Positions 1-8,846 of a stretch of DNA of 64,000 nucleotides are shown here, in pieces. This stretch comes from Actinomadura macra NBRC 14102. GTDB taxonomy: Bacteria; Actinomycetota; Actinomycetes; Streptosporangiales; Streptosporangiaceae. The stretch spans positions 1 to 64,000 of the forward strand of contig NZ_BCQT01000007.1 in assembly GCF_001552215.1 (NCBI RefSeq), given 5' to 3'. The position numbers and the translations under genes are program-made. Position 1 is the stretch's first letter. Each line of letters starts with the position of its first letter. The notes beneath the pieces are model-generated. The model was not told the DNA's origin and did no database searches. It saw only the letters and a list, made by a program, of their open reading frames with translations.

Positions 1-1389
1 TGGCTGCCCCGGCAGCGGTGGTTCGGCGGCAAGGACAGCCCCATCGACGAGCTCACCATCGACACCTCGACCGAACTCGTCCCCGGCGACCCCGGCCTCC
101 ACCACCTCGTCCTCGACGTCCGCCAGAACACCACCACCGACCACTACCAGCTCCTCCTCGGCATCCGCCGCCACCTGCCGGACCGGCTCCGGCACGTCGA
201 GATCGGCGGTTACGCCGAGGACGATCCGGACGGTCCGCAGGCGCACCTCTACGACGCCGCCCACGATCCGGACCTGACCCGCACGCTGTTGGACGACCTG
301 GCCGGCGAGGCGACCGTCGGTCCGCTGCGCTTCCGCCGTGTCACCGGGGCCGACATCCGGACCGACCTGACGAGCCTGCCCATCACCACCGAGCAGAGCA
401 ACACCTCGCTGCTGTTCGGCGACGACTACATCTGCAAGCTCTTCCGGCGGCTGAGCCGCGGCGTCAACCTCGATCTGGAGGTCAACCTCGCGCTGACCCG
501 CGCCGGGTGCGCGCACGTCCCGGCCGTCCTCGGATGGATCGAGATGGAGTCCAGGGACGGCGTGGACGGTGAGCCGGTCACGCTCGGCCTGTTGTCGGAC
601 TACCTGCGCACCGGCGCGGACGGCTGGAGCCTCGCGATCGCCAGCGTCCGCGACTGGTACGCGCACGCGATGCCGCCAGGCGAGGACGAGTGGGCGGAAC
701 TGGACGCCAGCGCCGCCGGCGGGGACTTCGCGGCCGAGGCCGAGCGGCTCGGCGCCGCCACCGCGCAGGTGCACGGCGCCCTCGCCGGAGCGTTCGGCGT
801 GACGACCGTCCCCGCCGACGAGGTGCGTGCGATGGCCGCGCGGATGACCGCCGAACTCACCGCCACCTGCGGCGCCGTCCCGGAGTTGTCGCCGCACGCG
901 AAGGCCCTGACCGGCGCGTTCGTGGACCTGGCCGCGCAGGCGGCGCCGCTGCGGGTCCAGCGCGTGCACGGCGACTACCACCTCGGTCAGGTCCTGCGGA
1001 CCGAGTCCGGCTGGACGCTGCTGGACTTCGAGGGCGAGCCCGCCCGTACGCAGGGCGAGCGCCGAGCCCTCGCGCACCCGCTCCGCGACGTCGCCGGGAT
1101 GCTGCGTTCGTTCGAGTACGCCGCGCGGTTCCTCATCGCCAGGGCGGGCACCGTGCCGCCCGAGTCCGGCCGCAGGCTGGAGACCCGCGCGCACGCCTGG
1201 GCGGCGCGCAACCGGGCCGTGTTCTGCCGCGGCTACGCGGCCGCCGGCGGGACCGACCCCGCCGCGCACGCGGCATTGCTGCGCGCGTTCGAGTTCGAGA
1301 AGGCCGTCTACGAGGTCCGGTACGAGGCGCAGAACCGGCCGGGATGGCTGCCGGTACCGCTCCGCTCGCTCGCCCACCTGACCACATGA
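1..1389 (+). CDS. mak: Maltokinase (partial, 5' end outside the window)
   Basis: The reading frame is open from the first base, so the start lies just upstream; 462 residues are visible, close to the usual length of actinobacterial maltokinases. The visible N-terminus carries the LPRQRWFGGK-type cap sequence typical of the family. The aminoglycoside-phosphotransferase-like catalytic core shows a Brenner-type motif VHGDYHLGQVL (near 965) and the metal-binding LLDFEGEP (near 1020). Members phosphorylate maltose with ATP to maltose-1-phosphate, the GlgE donor for alpha-glucan synthesis, usually next to or fused with trehalose synthase TreS. The upstream partner would lie outside the window. The shorter open frame from 289 is only an internal start. 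Confidence 0.8.
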   Translation, partial: WLPRQRWFGGKDSPIDELTIDTSTELVPGDPGLHHLVLDVRQNTTTDHYQLLLGIRRHLPDRLRHVEIGGYAEDDPDGPQAHLYDAAHDPDLTRTLLDDLAGEATVGPLRFRRVTGADIRTDLTSLPITTEQSNTSLLFGDDYICKLFRRLSRGVNLDLEVNLALTRAGCAHVPAVLGWIEMESRDGVDGEPVTLGLLSDYLRTGADGWSLAIASVRDWYAHAMPPGEDEWAELDASAAGGDFAAEAERLGAATAQVHGALAGAFGVTTVPADEVRAMAARMTAELTATCGAVPELSPHAKALTGAFVDLAAQAAPLRVQRVHGDYHLGQVLRTESGWTLLDFEGEPARTQGERRALAHPLRDVAGMLRSFEYAARFLIARAGTVPPESGRRLETRAHAWAARNRAVFCRGYAAAGGTDPAAHAALLRAFEFEKAVYEVRYEAQNRPGWLPVPLRSLAHLTT

Positions 1390-1516
1390 TCAAAGACACG
1401 AAACGCCGCCCCCAATTCCAAACCATGATCATGTAAAATCGGGACGTGCTCCCCATTCGACCCCGATCAACGGGTACCCGAACTGTCGGCAGTAGATCAT
1501 CCGACACCAGGAAAAC

Positions 1517-1520
1517 GGAG
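1517..1520 (+). promoter_or_regulatory. Ribosome binding site of the NlpC/P60 gene
   Basis: GGAG lies 7 nt before the ATG at 1528. It supports that start even though it gives an unusually long, charged N-terminal region ahead of the signal-peptide core. Confidence 0.55.
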
Positions 1521-1527
1521 CACGCGA

Positions 1528-2730
1528 ATGTGCGAAGCACGCCACTCGGATCGGGAGCGCAGCTGGACCCGGGCATTCCCCGGCCGGCCCCGTCACGGCG
1601 GAACGAGCGTACGAAAACAGACGATCGTCCGGACGGCGGTCACCGTGGCCGTCACCGGGCTCGCCGTCAGCCTTCCGGCCGGCACGCAGGCGCTGGCACA
1701 GCTCAACCCGGTCGTGCTGAAAAGGCTCGACCTGGACGCGGCGACGCTGAGCAAGGTCAAGGCGTACGACCGGTACCGCACGCGTGAGGCGGGCCAGAAG
1801 GAGAAGGCGGAGAAGGCCCTGGCCTTCGCCCGCAAGCAGATCGGCAAGCCGTATCGCTGGGGCGCCGCGGGACCGGGCGGATACGACTGCTCGGGCCTGG
1901 CGATGGCCTCGTGGCGCAAGGCGGGCGTGAAGCTTCCGCGCGTCACCTACTCCCAGTACTCGGGAGTGAAGCGGAAGGTGCGCCTCAAGGACCTGCGCCC
2001 CGGCGACCTGATCTTCTTCCATGGCCGCAGCCATGTGGGGATCTATCTCGGCGACGGCAAGTTCCTGCACGCGCCGAACCGCGGCTCCACGATCAGGATC
2101 GACAAGTTCGGCGCCGCGCGGAAGAGGCAGTTCGCCGGGGCCGTGCGTCCCGGGGCGCCCGCTTACAAGAAGTGGTCGCCCTCCATCCGGGAACTCGTCG
2201 ACAAGATCGACCGGATGAGCGCACAGGACAACGCCACGCAGCATGACGAGGCTAATCTGAAACCGCCCGATACTGCGTCGAATCCACCTACCACCGAAAT
2301 GCCAGATGACTTCCGAATGGACGGGAGAAAGTCAGGCGTCGTCCCGAGCGCGTCGCCAAGCGACGCACCACCGCCCGACCCCGACCCCGACCCCGTTGTC
2401 GGGGCCACCGACACGGCGACCGACACGGCCGCGAACGACGTCGAGGCACCCGGGACGAAGCCGAGGCCCGCGATCCCGGCCACGGGCCAGGCCGGATCCG
2501 CCGCGCCCGCGAAGCCGGCCGCGAAGCCGCCCGCCAAACCGGCCGCGCACCAGCCGAGGCCCGCGAAGCCGCGTGCGAGCCACCCGAGACCGCAGGTGCA
2601 CGCGAGCCACGGGAAGCCCGTGAAGGGCGCCCGGCCGGAGGCTCCGGCACCTCGGCCAAGGTCCGGGGCTCGGCCCCAGACGGCGGTCACGACGGCGGTC
2701 ACGTCTGAAACGGCCGCCGACGCCCGCTGA
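1528..2730 (+). CDS. Secreted NlpC/P60 family cell-wall endopeptidase
   Basis: This 400-residue protein is probably exported: a basic N-region (to about residue 36) leads into a hydrophobic stretch ending near ALA at 55-57. The NlpC/P60 domain spans about residues 94-200. The catalytic Cys121 is in DCSG, His169 in SHVGIYLG, and the third polar residue is His181. Family members cleave D-glutamyl-diaminopimelate bonds in peptidoglycan stem peptides. From about residue 235 the protein becomes a long Pro/Ala/Lys-rich, presumably disordered tail that could span or contact the wall. It is monocistronic, followed by a strong hairpin at 2739-2777. No LysM or other wall-binding domain is visible. Confidence 0.85.
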   Translation: MCEARHSDRERSWTRAFPGRPRHGGTSVRKQTIVRTAVTVAVTGLAVSLPAGTQALAQLNPVVLKRLDLDAATLSKVKAYDRYRTREAGQKEKAEKALAFARKQIGKPYRWGAAGPGGYDCSGLAMASWRKAGVKLPRVTYSQYSGVKRKVRLKDLRPGDLIFFHGRSHVGIYLGDGKFLHAPNRGSTIRIDKFGAARKRQFAGAVRPGAPAYKKWSPSIRELVDKIDRMSAQDNATQHDEANLKPPDTASNPPTTEMPDDFRMDGRKSGVVPSASPSDAPPPDPDPDPVVGATDTATDTAANDVEAPGTKPRPAIPATGQAGSAAPAKPAAKPPAKPAAHQPRPAKPRASHPRPQVHASHGKPVKGARPEAPAPRPRSGARPQTAVTTAVTSETAADAR

Positions 2731-2738
2731 CCCGCGCG

Positions 2739-2777
2739 GGCCCGGCCGGACGAGGCGCGCGCCCGTCCGGCCGGGCC
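2739..2777 (+). terminator. Strong hairpin after the NlpC/P60 gene
   Basis: A perfect 14-bp stem (2739-2752 with 2764-2777) with an 11-nt loop begins 8 nt after the stop codon. There is no T-tract, as is common for actinobacterial terminators. Confidence 0.6.
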
Positions 2778-2834
2778 TGGCGCACCAGGGCAGTACTTGA
2801 CCCGGAACCCACCCGGGGTGATTGGCTGCGGATC

Positions 2835-3830
2835 ATGGACTACACGCAGCTCGGCCGCACCGGCCTCAAGGTCAGCCGCCTCGTGCTCGGCACCATGAAC
2901 TTCGGCCCCGAGACCGGCGAGGCCGACAGCCACTCGATCATGGACGCGGCGCTGGACGCGGGCGTGAACTTCTTCGACACGGCGAACGTGTACGGCTGGG
3001 CCGCGGACAAGGGCCGCACCGAGCAGATCATCGGCTCCTGGTTCGCCCAGGGCGGTGGGCGCCGTGAGAAGACCGTCCTCGCGACGAAGGTCTACGGCGA
3101 CATGGGGGCACCGGACGCGCCCTGGCCGAACCAGAGCAGGCTGTCGGCGCTGAACATCCGGCGCGCCGCCGAGGCGTCGCTGAAGCGCCTCGGCACCGAC
3201 CACATCGACTTGTACCAGTTCCACCACATCGACCGCTCGACGCCCTGGGACGAGATCTGGCAGGCGCTGGACGTTCTGGTTCAGCAGGGCAAGGTGCTGT
3301 ACGTCGGTTCGTCCAATTTCCCCGGTTGGGGCATCGCACAGGCCAACGAGACCGCCGCCTGCCGCGGGACGCTCGGCCTGGTCAGCGAGCAGTGCCTGTA
3401 CAACCTGGTGGAGCGGCGCGCGGAGATGGAGGTCATTCCGGCGGCGGACGCCTACGGGCTGGGCGTGATCCCGTGGTCGCCCCTGCAGGGCGGGGTGCTC
3501 GGCGGCGCCCTGCGCAAGGAACGGGACGGCGGCGGGTCCCGGTCGCGGTCGGGACGCGCGGCGAAGATGCTGGCCGACCCGGTGGAGCGGGCACGGATCC
3601 AGGCATACGAGGACCTGTGCGACGAGCACGGCACGGCGCCCGGCGATGCCGGCCTCGCATGGCTGCTCAGCCGCCCGGAGGTCACCGGCCCGATCGTCGG
3701 TCCCCGCACCCGTGAGCAGCTCGACTCGGCCCTGCGCGCGGTCGACCAGGAGCTCCCGGCGGAATTCCTCACCGCGCTGGAGGAGATCTTCCCGGGCCCC
3801 GGACCGGCGCCGGAGGCGTTCGCCTGGTAG
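2835..3830 (+). CDS. Aldo/keto reductase
   Basis: A 331-residue NADPH-dependent aldo/keto reductase of normal family length. The catalytic tetrad is visible: Asp48 and Tyr53 in FFDTANVYG, Lys85 in ATKVYG and a His near 130 in DLYQFHH. The C-terminal half carries the expected cofactor-binding pattern GPRTREQLDSAL. Such enzymes reduce carbonyl groups on sugars, ketones or xenobiotics; the substrate cannot be read from the sequence. The gene stands alone and its stop codon directly abuts the stop of the convergent kinase gene at 3831, leaving no intergenic space. Confidence 0.9.
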   Translation: MDYTQLGRTGLKVSRLVLGTMNFGPETGEADSHSIMDAALDAGVNFFDTANVYGWAADKGRTEQIIGSWFAQGGGRREKTVLATKVYGDMGAPDAPWPNQSRLSALNIRRAAEASLKRLGTDHIDLYQFHHIDRSTPWDEIWQALDVLVQQGKVLYVGSSNFPGWGIAQANETAACRGTLGLVSEQCLYNLVERRAEMEVIPAADAYGLGVIPWSPLQGGVLGGALRKERDGGGSRSRSGRAAKMLADPVERARIQAYEDLCDEHGTAPGDAGLAWLLSRPEVTGPIVGPRTREQLDSALRAVDQELPAEFLTALEEIFPGPGPAPEAFAW

Positions 3831-4742
3831 TCAGCCGCGCTGGAGCGCGCCGGTGAGGACCTGGCCGACGATGAGCGCATACATCCGCTCTGGGCTGGGC
3901 GTGGACGCCGGTTCCAGGAAGCCCGGCAGGAGCGGCAGGTCACCCGCGAAGGGGCGGACGCGTTCGTAGAGGGACGGCGCGTCCGGCGGCCGGTTCTCGG
4001 GCTTCTTCTCCAGCAGGTCCTGCACGAGGGCGTTCAGCTCGGCGGGCACGCCGGGAACGGGCGGCGGCCGTTCCCGGACGTGCTTGTCGAACACCGCGTA
4101 GGCGGTGGGCCCGGCGAACAGCTGACGTCCGGTGAGCATCTCGTGCAGGACGCAGCCCAGCGCGTACAGGTCACTGCGCGGCCCGGCGACGCCCTCCTCG
4201 ATCTGCTCCGGCGCCATGTACGCCGGGGTACCGAGGATCTGGCCGTGCCGCGTGAACTGCGTGACGTCGGGGTCACCGAGGACGGCCAACCCGAAGTCGA
4301 GGACCTTCACGCTGCCGTCCGGGCACAGCATCAGGTTGGTCGGCTTGAGGTCGCGGTGACAGATGGACAGCGCGTGTGCGGCGGACAGGACGGCGGCGGC
4401 CTGCGCGGTGATCCCGGCGGCCCACGCGACCGGGACCGGCCCGTGCTCGGCGATCAGATCGGCGACCGTGACGCCGTCGATGAACTGCATGACCTGGTAG
4501 AGCCGCTGCTCGAAGGTGCCGAAGTCGTAGAGGGTCGGGGCGCCCGCGTGCTCCAGCCGGGCGAGGATGCGCGCCTCGCGGATGAAGCGCCGTTCCAACT
4601 CGTCGTCCGGGCCACCGGGGAGCGAGAGGAACTTCACCGCGACCCGGCGGCCGAGGCGGGTGTCGGCGGCGGCGTAGACGGCGCCCATCCCGCCGCGCCC
4701 GAGCGGGAGTTCGTCGAGCTCATACCGGTCGGCGATGAGCAT
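3831..4742 (-). CDS. Soluble serine/threonine protein kinase
   Basis: A 303-residue Hanks-type kinase made of little more than the catalytic domain. It shows the glycine loop GRGGMG (15-20), Lys37 in VAVKF, HRDLKPTN (129-136), DFG (149-151) and GTPAYMAPEQ. The C-terminal 50 residues contain no membrane segment, PASTA or other sensor domain, so it should be cytosolic, unlike PknB-type kinases. It starts 20 nt after the methyltransferase gene with a GGAGG motif about 9 nt ahead of the ATG, so it is very likely the last gene of a phosphatase-methyltransferase-kinase transcription unit. Its targets are unknown; the neighbouring methyltransferase is an obvious candidate by inference only. Confidence 0.92.
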   Translation of the reverse strand: MLIADRYELDELPLGRGGMGAVYAAADTRLGRRVAVKFLSLPGGPDDELERRFIREARILARLEHAGAPTLYDFGTFEQRLYQVMQFIDGVTVADLIAEHGPVPVAWAAGITAQAAAVLSAAHALSICHRDLKPTNLMLCPDGSVKVLDFGLAVLGDPDVTQFTRHGQILGTPAYMAPEQIEEGVAGPRSDLYALGCVLHEMLTGRQLFAGPTAYAVFDKHVRERPPPVPGVPAELNALVQDLLEKKPENRPPDAPSLYERVRPFAGDLPLLPGFLEPASTPSPERMYALIVGQVLTGALQRG

Positions 4743-4762
4743 CGGGGCGGGCCTCCAGGGGG

Positions 4763-6658
4763 CTATCGGCGGGGACGCAGATGGCCGTCCACCAGCCCGT
4801 CAAAGCTTAGCCGAACGAGGGCATCGCCAAGGGTCGACATTTCCCGCAATGTCGCGGTCAGCTGGAGCAGTTCCGCGAAGGCGCGGCCGTACTCGCGCTG
4901 CCGGTCCGGAGACAACCGCGGAATGCGCATCCGCCGCAGGTCCATCCGGCTGGAGCCGGTACCGGTGCGGGTGTGCGCGAAGGTCAGGAAACCGGCGAGG
5001 AAATGCGGGTCGAGCCGCGCGCCGTCCGGACGGTAGAGGGTGAGATAGGGGCCGAGGACGGCGCCGGAGGCCGCGCTCTCGCCGTCGACGACGCGGGCGG
5101 ATCCGGCGGCGGTGGCGACGACGTCGCCCTCCCGGAGCGGGATCAGGCCCGGATCGGCGGCCGCGGCGCCCGACGGCCCCGTCCCGGCGGTGATGTCGTC
5201 GGCGGTGAGCACCGGCACGCCGCCGCCCGCGGGGAGCCGCGTCGGCGCGTGCACGATGGTCAGCACCCCGGCCCTCGCCAACTCGGAGATCGTGGTGAAC
5301 GGCAGCGGCCGCTGCTCGGGCAGCAGCTCCACGCGCGGCGGCTCGGGGGCCGCGGCGGCCAGCCGCTCGACGGCGTCGGCGAACCGACGGCCGAACGCGG
5401 GACCACTGTGCCGGGGGCGGTGCCGGGACGGGCTGACATCGACCTCGTCGTCCAGCAGGTCGACGACCGGCACCGCGAACTCGCCGTCCGCGCCGTCGGC
5501 GTGCCGGTCCCATTCTCGGGCGACCCGGTCGAGGTCGCCGTCGACGTCCAGCAGCAGGACCCGCGCCGGCGGCGGCTCGCCAGGGCCCGGACGGTGCAGA
5601 AGCCACAGATCGGGTCCCCCGGGGGCGAGCGTCACGACGGCCCGCAGCGCGCCGGCGCGCAGCAGGTTGCCGCGGATGCGGCGGCCGGGACGGCGGCCCG
5701 CCACCGCGGACGGCATCAGCACCGCGGCCCGGCCGCCGGGCCGCACGTGCGTGAGGCAGTGCTGCACCCAGGCCAGCTCGGGCTCGCCGCGCGGCGGCAG
5801 CCCGTACTCCCAGCGGGGGTCGCCGGTCAGCTCCTCGTGGCCCCAGGCGCGGTCGCCGAACGGCGGATGGCAGACGGCCGCGTCCACGACCTCCCCGCAA
5901 AAGCCGTCGCCGCGCAGGGAGTCGGCGGCGACGATCTCGGCGGGCGTCCCGGCCAGAAGCAGCCGGACGGCGGCGATCCGCGCGGCGGCCGGGTCGCTCT
6001 CCTGACCGAGCGCGAGGCGCGCACCCGGGACGGCCAGCAGCAGGGTGCCGAGGCCGCAGGCCGGATCGAGGACGATGTCGCCCTCGCGGCAGACGAGCCG
6101 CGTCATCAGCCGCGCCACGTCGCCGCGCGTGACGTCGAGGCGCCGCGAATGCGCCGCGATGTAGCGCTCGAAGAGGAAGGTGAACGCGTCCCGGTGGCCG
6201 CGCTCGGCGGCGAGCCCGTCCAGCATCCGGGGCAGCTCGGGGTCGGCCGCCGACGGGTCGACATCAGGCCGGGACACCTTGAGGGCCGCCTCGCCGGGCG
6301 CCATAGCGGGCTCCGTGGCGGGGTCCGTGGCGGGGTCCGTGGCGGGGTCCGTGGCGACGCCACCGCGCGTCTCCAGCAGCCGCAGGCCCGCCCAGCCGAC
6401 GAGGTCGGCGAGCCGGAAGTCGTCATCGGCTGCGCGGAGCCGCTGCCAGAGCCGGTCACCGAGGGAGACCTCGAACGGCTTGCCGCTGCGCTCCAGCCAG
6501 CCCTCGACGTCGGCGAGTGAGAACAACGGGCTGGCCGCCGTCCCGCCGACGGGGCGGGGGAAGCTCTCGTGGCGACGCCGCCAGTTGCTGACCGTCGCGC
6601 GCCCGACACCCGCGATCCGGGCGATGTCGCCCGCGGTCACGCTCGGGTCCCCGGTCAT
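4763..6658 (-). CDS. HTH-fused N6-adenine DNA methyltransferase with specificity-like C-terminus
   Basis: The 631-residue protein has three parts. Residues 1-60 form a MerR/AlpA-like helix-turn-helix (GVGRATVSNWRRR). A linker with four DPAT/DPAT-like units (104-119) follows. About 140-390 is an N6-Mtase (HsdM-like) domain with SAM motif I LDPACGLG (197-204). The usual catalytic motif IV (N/D/S)PP(Y/F) reads HPPF (264-267), a change that may affect catalysis. About 450-631 resembles a type I S-subunit target-recognition half with a helical end (VPVLTADDITAG, LREGDVVAT). No endonuclease domain or restriction gene is next to it, so it may be an orphan or regulatory methylase. It lies between PP2C phosphatase and Ser/Thr kinase genes on the same strand. 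Confidence 0.82.
   Translation of the reverse strand: MTGDPSVTAGDIARIAGVGRATVSNWRRRHESFPRPVGGTAASPLFSLADVEGWLERSGKPFEVSLGDRLWQRLRAADDDFRLADLVGWAGLRLLETRGGVATDPATDPATDPATEPAMAPGEAALKVSRPDVDPSAADPELPRMLDGLAAERGHRDAFTFLFERYIAAHSRRLDVTRGDVARLMTRLVCREGDIVLDPACGLGTLLLAVPGARLALGQESDPAAARIAAVRLLLAGTPAEIVAADSLRGDGFCGEVVDAAVCHPPFGDRAWGHEELTGDPRWEYGLPPRGEPELAWVQHCLTHVRPGGRAAVLMPSAVAGRRPGRRIRGNLLRAGALRAVVTLAPGGPDLWLLHRPGPGEPPPARVLLLDVDGDLDRVAREWDRHADGADGEFAVPVVDLLDDEVDVSPSRHRPRHSGPAFGRRFADAVERLAAAAPEPPRVELLPEQRPLPFTTISELARAGVLTIVHAPTRLPAGGGVPVLTADDITAGTGPSGAAAADPGLIPLREGDVVATAAGSARVVDGESAASGAVLGPYLTLYRPDGARLDPHFLAGFLTFAHTRTGTGSSRMDLRRMRIPRLSPDRQREYGRAFAELLQLTATLREMSTLGDALVRLSFDGLVDGHLRPRR
6308..6357 (-). 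repeat. 12-bp tandem repeat in the methyltransferase linker
   Basis: About four near-perfect copies of GGGGTCCGTGGC (plus strand) encode the DPAT units in the linker between the HTH and catalytic domains. Loss or gain of units stays in frame, so the linker can vary in length without breaking the gene. Confidence 0.75.
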
Positions 6659-6737
6659 GGCGCCACCCTACTTGATCTTCGGAACACCGGTCCGCCCGGA
6701 GAACGCCCGTGAACCGAGTCAACGGACAGAAGGTGTC

Positions 6738-7598
6738 TCACGCGCGGCGCAGCCGCCGGCCCAGCCGCGCGAGAGGCCCGGCGGCATCGCGGCCGGCGGC
6801 GCCGATCGTCAGCGGCACCCGCTCCCCCGCGCCGGCCGACGCCGGGAGGACGTCGGCGACGACGCAGGTGATGTTGTCGGGACCGCCCGCGCCGTTGGCG
6901 AGGTCGATGAGGCGGGCGACGACACGCTCCGGCTCCGCCGACCCGGCCACCGCGGATCGGATCGCCTCATGGGGGACGTATCCGAACACGCCATCCGAGC
7001 AGAGGAGGAACCGATCGCCGGGCCGCGCGTCCTGACGGTAGATGTCCGGGTGGGCGTCGCTTCCGCTCTGCAACGCCCGCACCAGCACCGAGCTACGCGG
7101 ATGACGGGCGGCCTCCTCCATCGTCAGTTGCCCCCCGTCCACGAGGGACTGGACCATCGTGTGATCGCGGGTGATCTGGACGAGCGCCCCGTCACGCAGC
7201 AGGTAGCCGCGGCTGTCGCCGACGTGCGCCACGGTGAACCCGGCGCCGCCCCAGGCCATCGCGGTCAATGTCGTGCCCATCCGCCGCAGCTCCGCGTCCT
7301 GCCGGCCAAGGTCGTCCAGGCGCCTGGTGATGCCCGCGACCACGGCGGCGAGATCGGCCGCGAGATCGTCCCCGGCCGGGAGGTCCGGGGACAGGCGGGC
7401 GGCGAGCTCGGCGATGGCGGTGATCGCGGCGCGGCTCGCGACGTCGCCGTGCGGATGGCCGCCCATCCCGTCGGCGACCGCGAGAAGCCGCGGACCCGCG
7501 TAGGCCGAGTCCTCGTTCACCTTTCGCCGCTGCCCGACGTCCGTCCCCGCCGCGAACCGAAGCACATGGTGAGCCATGCACACCATGGAAGCACGCAT
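6738..7598 (-). CDS. PP2C-family serine/threonine protein phosphatase
   Basis: A 286-residue soluble PP2C phosphatase. Metal-binding and catalytic motifs are in order: RKVNED (25-30), VADGMGGHPHG (42-52), LLCSDGVFGYV and, near the end, GPDNITCVV. No sensor or membrane segment is attached. The ATG at 7598 overlaps the stop of the upstream Rieske gene (TAATG), which favours this start by translational coupling; an ATG at 7577 would give a protein closer to the usual N-terminus. The methyltransferase gene begins 79 nt downstream. It would counteract Ser/Thr kinases, plausibly the one encoded at 3831-4742. Confidence 0.9.
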   Translation of the reverse strand: MRASMVCMAHHVLRFAAGTDVGQRRKVNEDSAYAGPRLLAVADGMGGHPHGDVASRAAITAIAELAARLSPDLPAGDDLAADLAAVVAGITRRLDDLGRQDAELRRMGTTLTAMAWGGAGFTVAHVGDSRGYLLRDGALVQITRDHTMVQSLVDGGQLTMEEAARHPRSSVLVRALQSGSDAHPDIYRQDARPGDRFLLCSDGVFGYVPHEAIRSAVAGSAEPERVVARLIDLANGAGGPDNITCVVADVLPASAGAGERVPLTIGAAGRDAAGPLARLGRRLRRA

Positions 7599-8638
7599 TA
7601 ACTCAATTCACAAGCGACCTTCTCTTGGATACGGCTTGCAGGGGCGGCGTCGGCCTCGGTGTAGAACTGGGCTGCCCAGCGGCGGTACGGAGTGATGGGT
7701 CCGTCGCCGCCCGCGAGTCTCGGGCGGCGCAGGTAACCGCGGTTGTTCCAGATGGGGAAGTCCTCCCGGACGTCCGCCCACATGGTCGGGCCGATGACAC
7801 GGGTGGCCAGCCAGGCCGCGGGACACGCCAGAAGCTTCGGGCGGCGGGGCCGCGTGAGGCGCAGGGCGAGCAGCGCGCGGAACTCCAGTTCGCCGGGATC
7901 GGTCGGTGTCTGCAGGAAGAACGCCTGCACCTCCAGGCCGAGGCTCGGCACGACGCCCCGCGCCGAGTTGACGCCGAGCCCGTACGCGCGGGCGACGAAG
8001 CAGAACTCCAGCGCGCCGAGCGGCGGGAACCCGCGCCGTGTGACGACGTCCGCGCGCATGCTCGCGCCGTCGAAGTCCAGCTCCCTGATCCGCGCGGACC
8101 GGTATCCGTGCAGGGCGGTGAAGTGGCCCATGTCGACGGTGTTCTCGACGATGTCCTGCGGGTGCGCGGTGAGCCGGTGGAACCGTCTGATCGGCGCGGG
8201 GAAGCCGTCGGCCATGACCGGCGGGACCTTCCACCGGGGCGGGCCGCCGGCCGCGTCCCACCAGACGAGGACGATCCCGTCGATCTCGCAGATCTCCAGG
8301 TGCTCCAGGCCGGTCCTGGGCGGCGGCGCACCGTTGCCGGTGGCGACGCACGTCCCGTCCACGGCGAAGGCGAAACGGTGGAACGGGCAGACGAGGTTCT
8401 CGCCCTCGACCGTGGACCCGTGGCCGAGATGCGCGCCGAGGTGCGGACAGTACGGCCGGACGGCGCGCGTCAGGCCCCGGCGGGTGCGGTAGAGCACGAC
8501 GTCCTCGCCCATCAACCGGCGGCGCAGGACGCCGCCGGGCCGCAGGTCGCCGCTGAACGCGACGCCGTACCAGCCGTCCGGATAGGGCGGCAGAGCACGC
8601 GAACCAGAAATGGGAGAAATTGTCGTATTCACGGGCAA
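7598..8638 (-). CDS. Rieske non-haem iron oxygenase (KshA-like)
   Basis: A 346-residue oxygenase component. The N-terminal Rieske [2Fe-2S] ligands are Cys64/His66 (CPH) and Cys84/His87 (CPFH). The mononuclear iron site appears as ENTVDMGHFTALHG (Asp169, His172, His177). The C-terminal part (EDFPIWNNRGYLRRP) resembles 3-ketosteroid 9-alpha-hydroxylase and related oxygenases. It would hydroxylate an alicyclic or steroid/terpenoid substrate using electrons from a separate reductase, which is not encoded here. The P450 gene is divergent and the terpene cyclase genes are next, so a tailoring role in the terpenoid cluster is the best inference. Its stop overlaps the PP2C start. Confidence 0.85.
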   Translation of the reverse strand: MPVNTTISPISGSRALPPYPDGWYGVAFSGDLRPGGVLRRRLMGEDVVLYRTRRGLTRAVRPYCPHLGAHLGHGSTVEGENLVCPFHRFAFAVDGTCVATGNGAPPPRTGLEHLEICEIDGIVLVWWDAAGGPPRWKVPPVMADGFPAPIRRFHRLTAHPQDIVENTVDMGHFTALHGYRSARIRELDFDGASMRADVVTRRGFPPLGALEFCFVARAYGLGVNSARGVVPSLGLEVQAFFLQTPTDPGELEFRALLALRLTRPRRPKLLACPAAWLATRVIGPTMWADVREDFPIWNNRGYLRRPRLAGGDGPITPYRRWAAQFYTEADAAPASRIQEKVACELS

Positions 8639-8846
8639 ACCTTTCGAGAGTCGGCAACGACAGCATCGACGATCTCAGTGCGGTAACCGCGGTAAGCCCG
8701 CTTGAAGGGAGATATTCTCTTGCCCAGTCAAGCCCTTTCCGTGCTTAGGTAAAATTCTCTTTGAACATCCCGCTGAAAGGCCGGTCACGGGAGCGGGGCG
8801 GGTTCCATTCCGGTGGGGAATTCGCCCCACGATGAGAGGGAGTTCG

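Noticed and set aside
1390-1527. c-di-AMP (ydaO) riboswitch upstream of the NlpC/P60 gene
   Set aside because: This riboswitch is common before actinobacterial wall hydrolase genes, but I could not find its conserved core here.
3831-7598. Pgl/BREX or MADS system
   Set aside because: No pglZ-like phosphatase, PglY-type ATPase, large kinase or nuclease is next to the methyltransferase; only a reduced cassette is present.
8639-8846. Promoters in the Rieske/P450 divergent region
   Set aside because: Some hexamers (TTGCCC, TAAAAT, TTGACT) occur but not with acceptable spacing on either strand.
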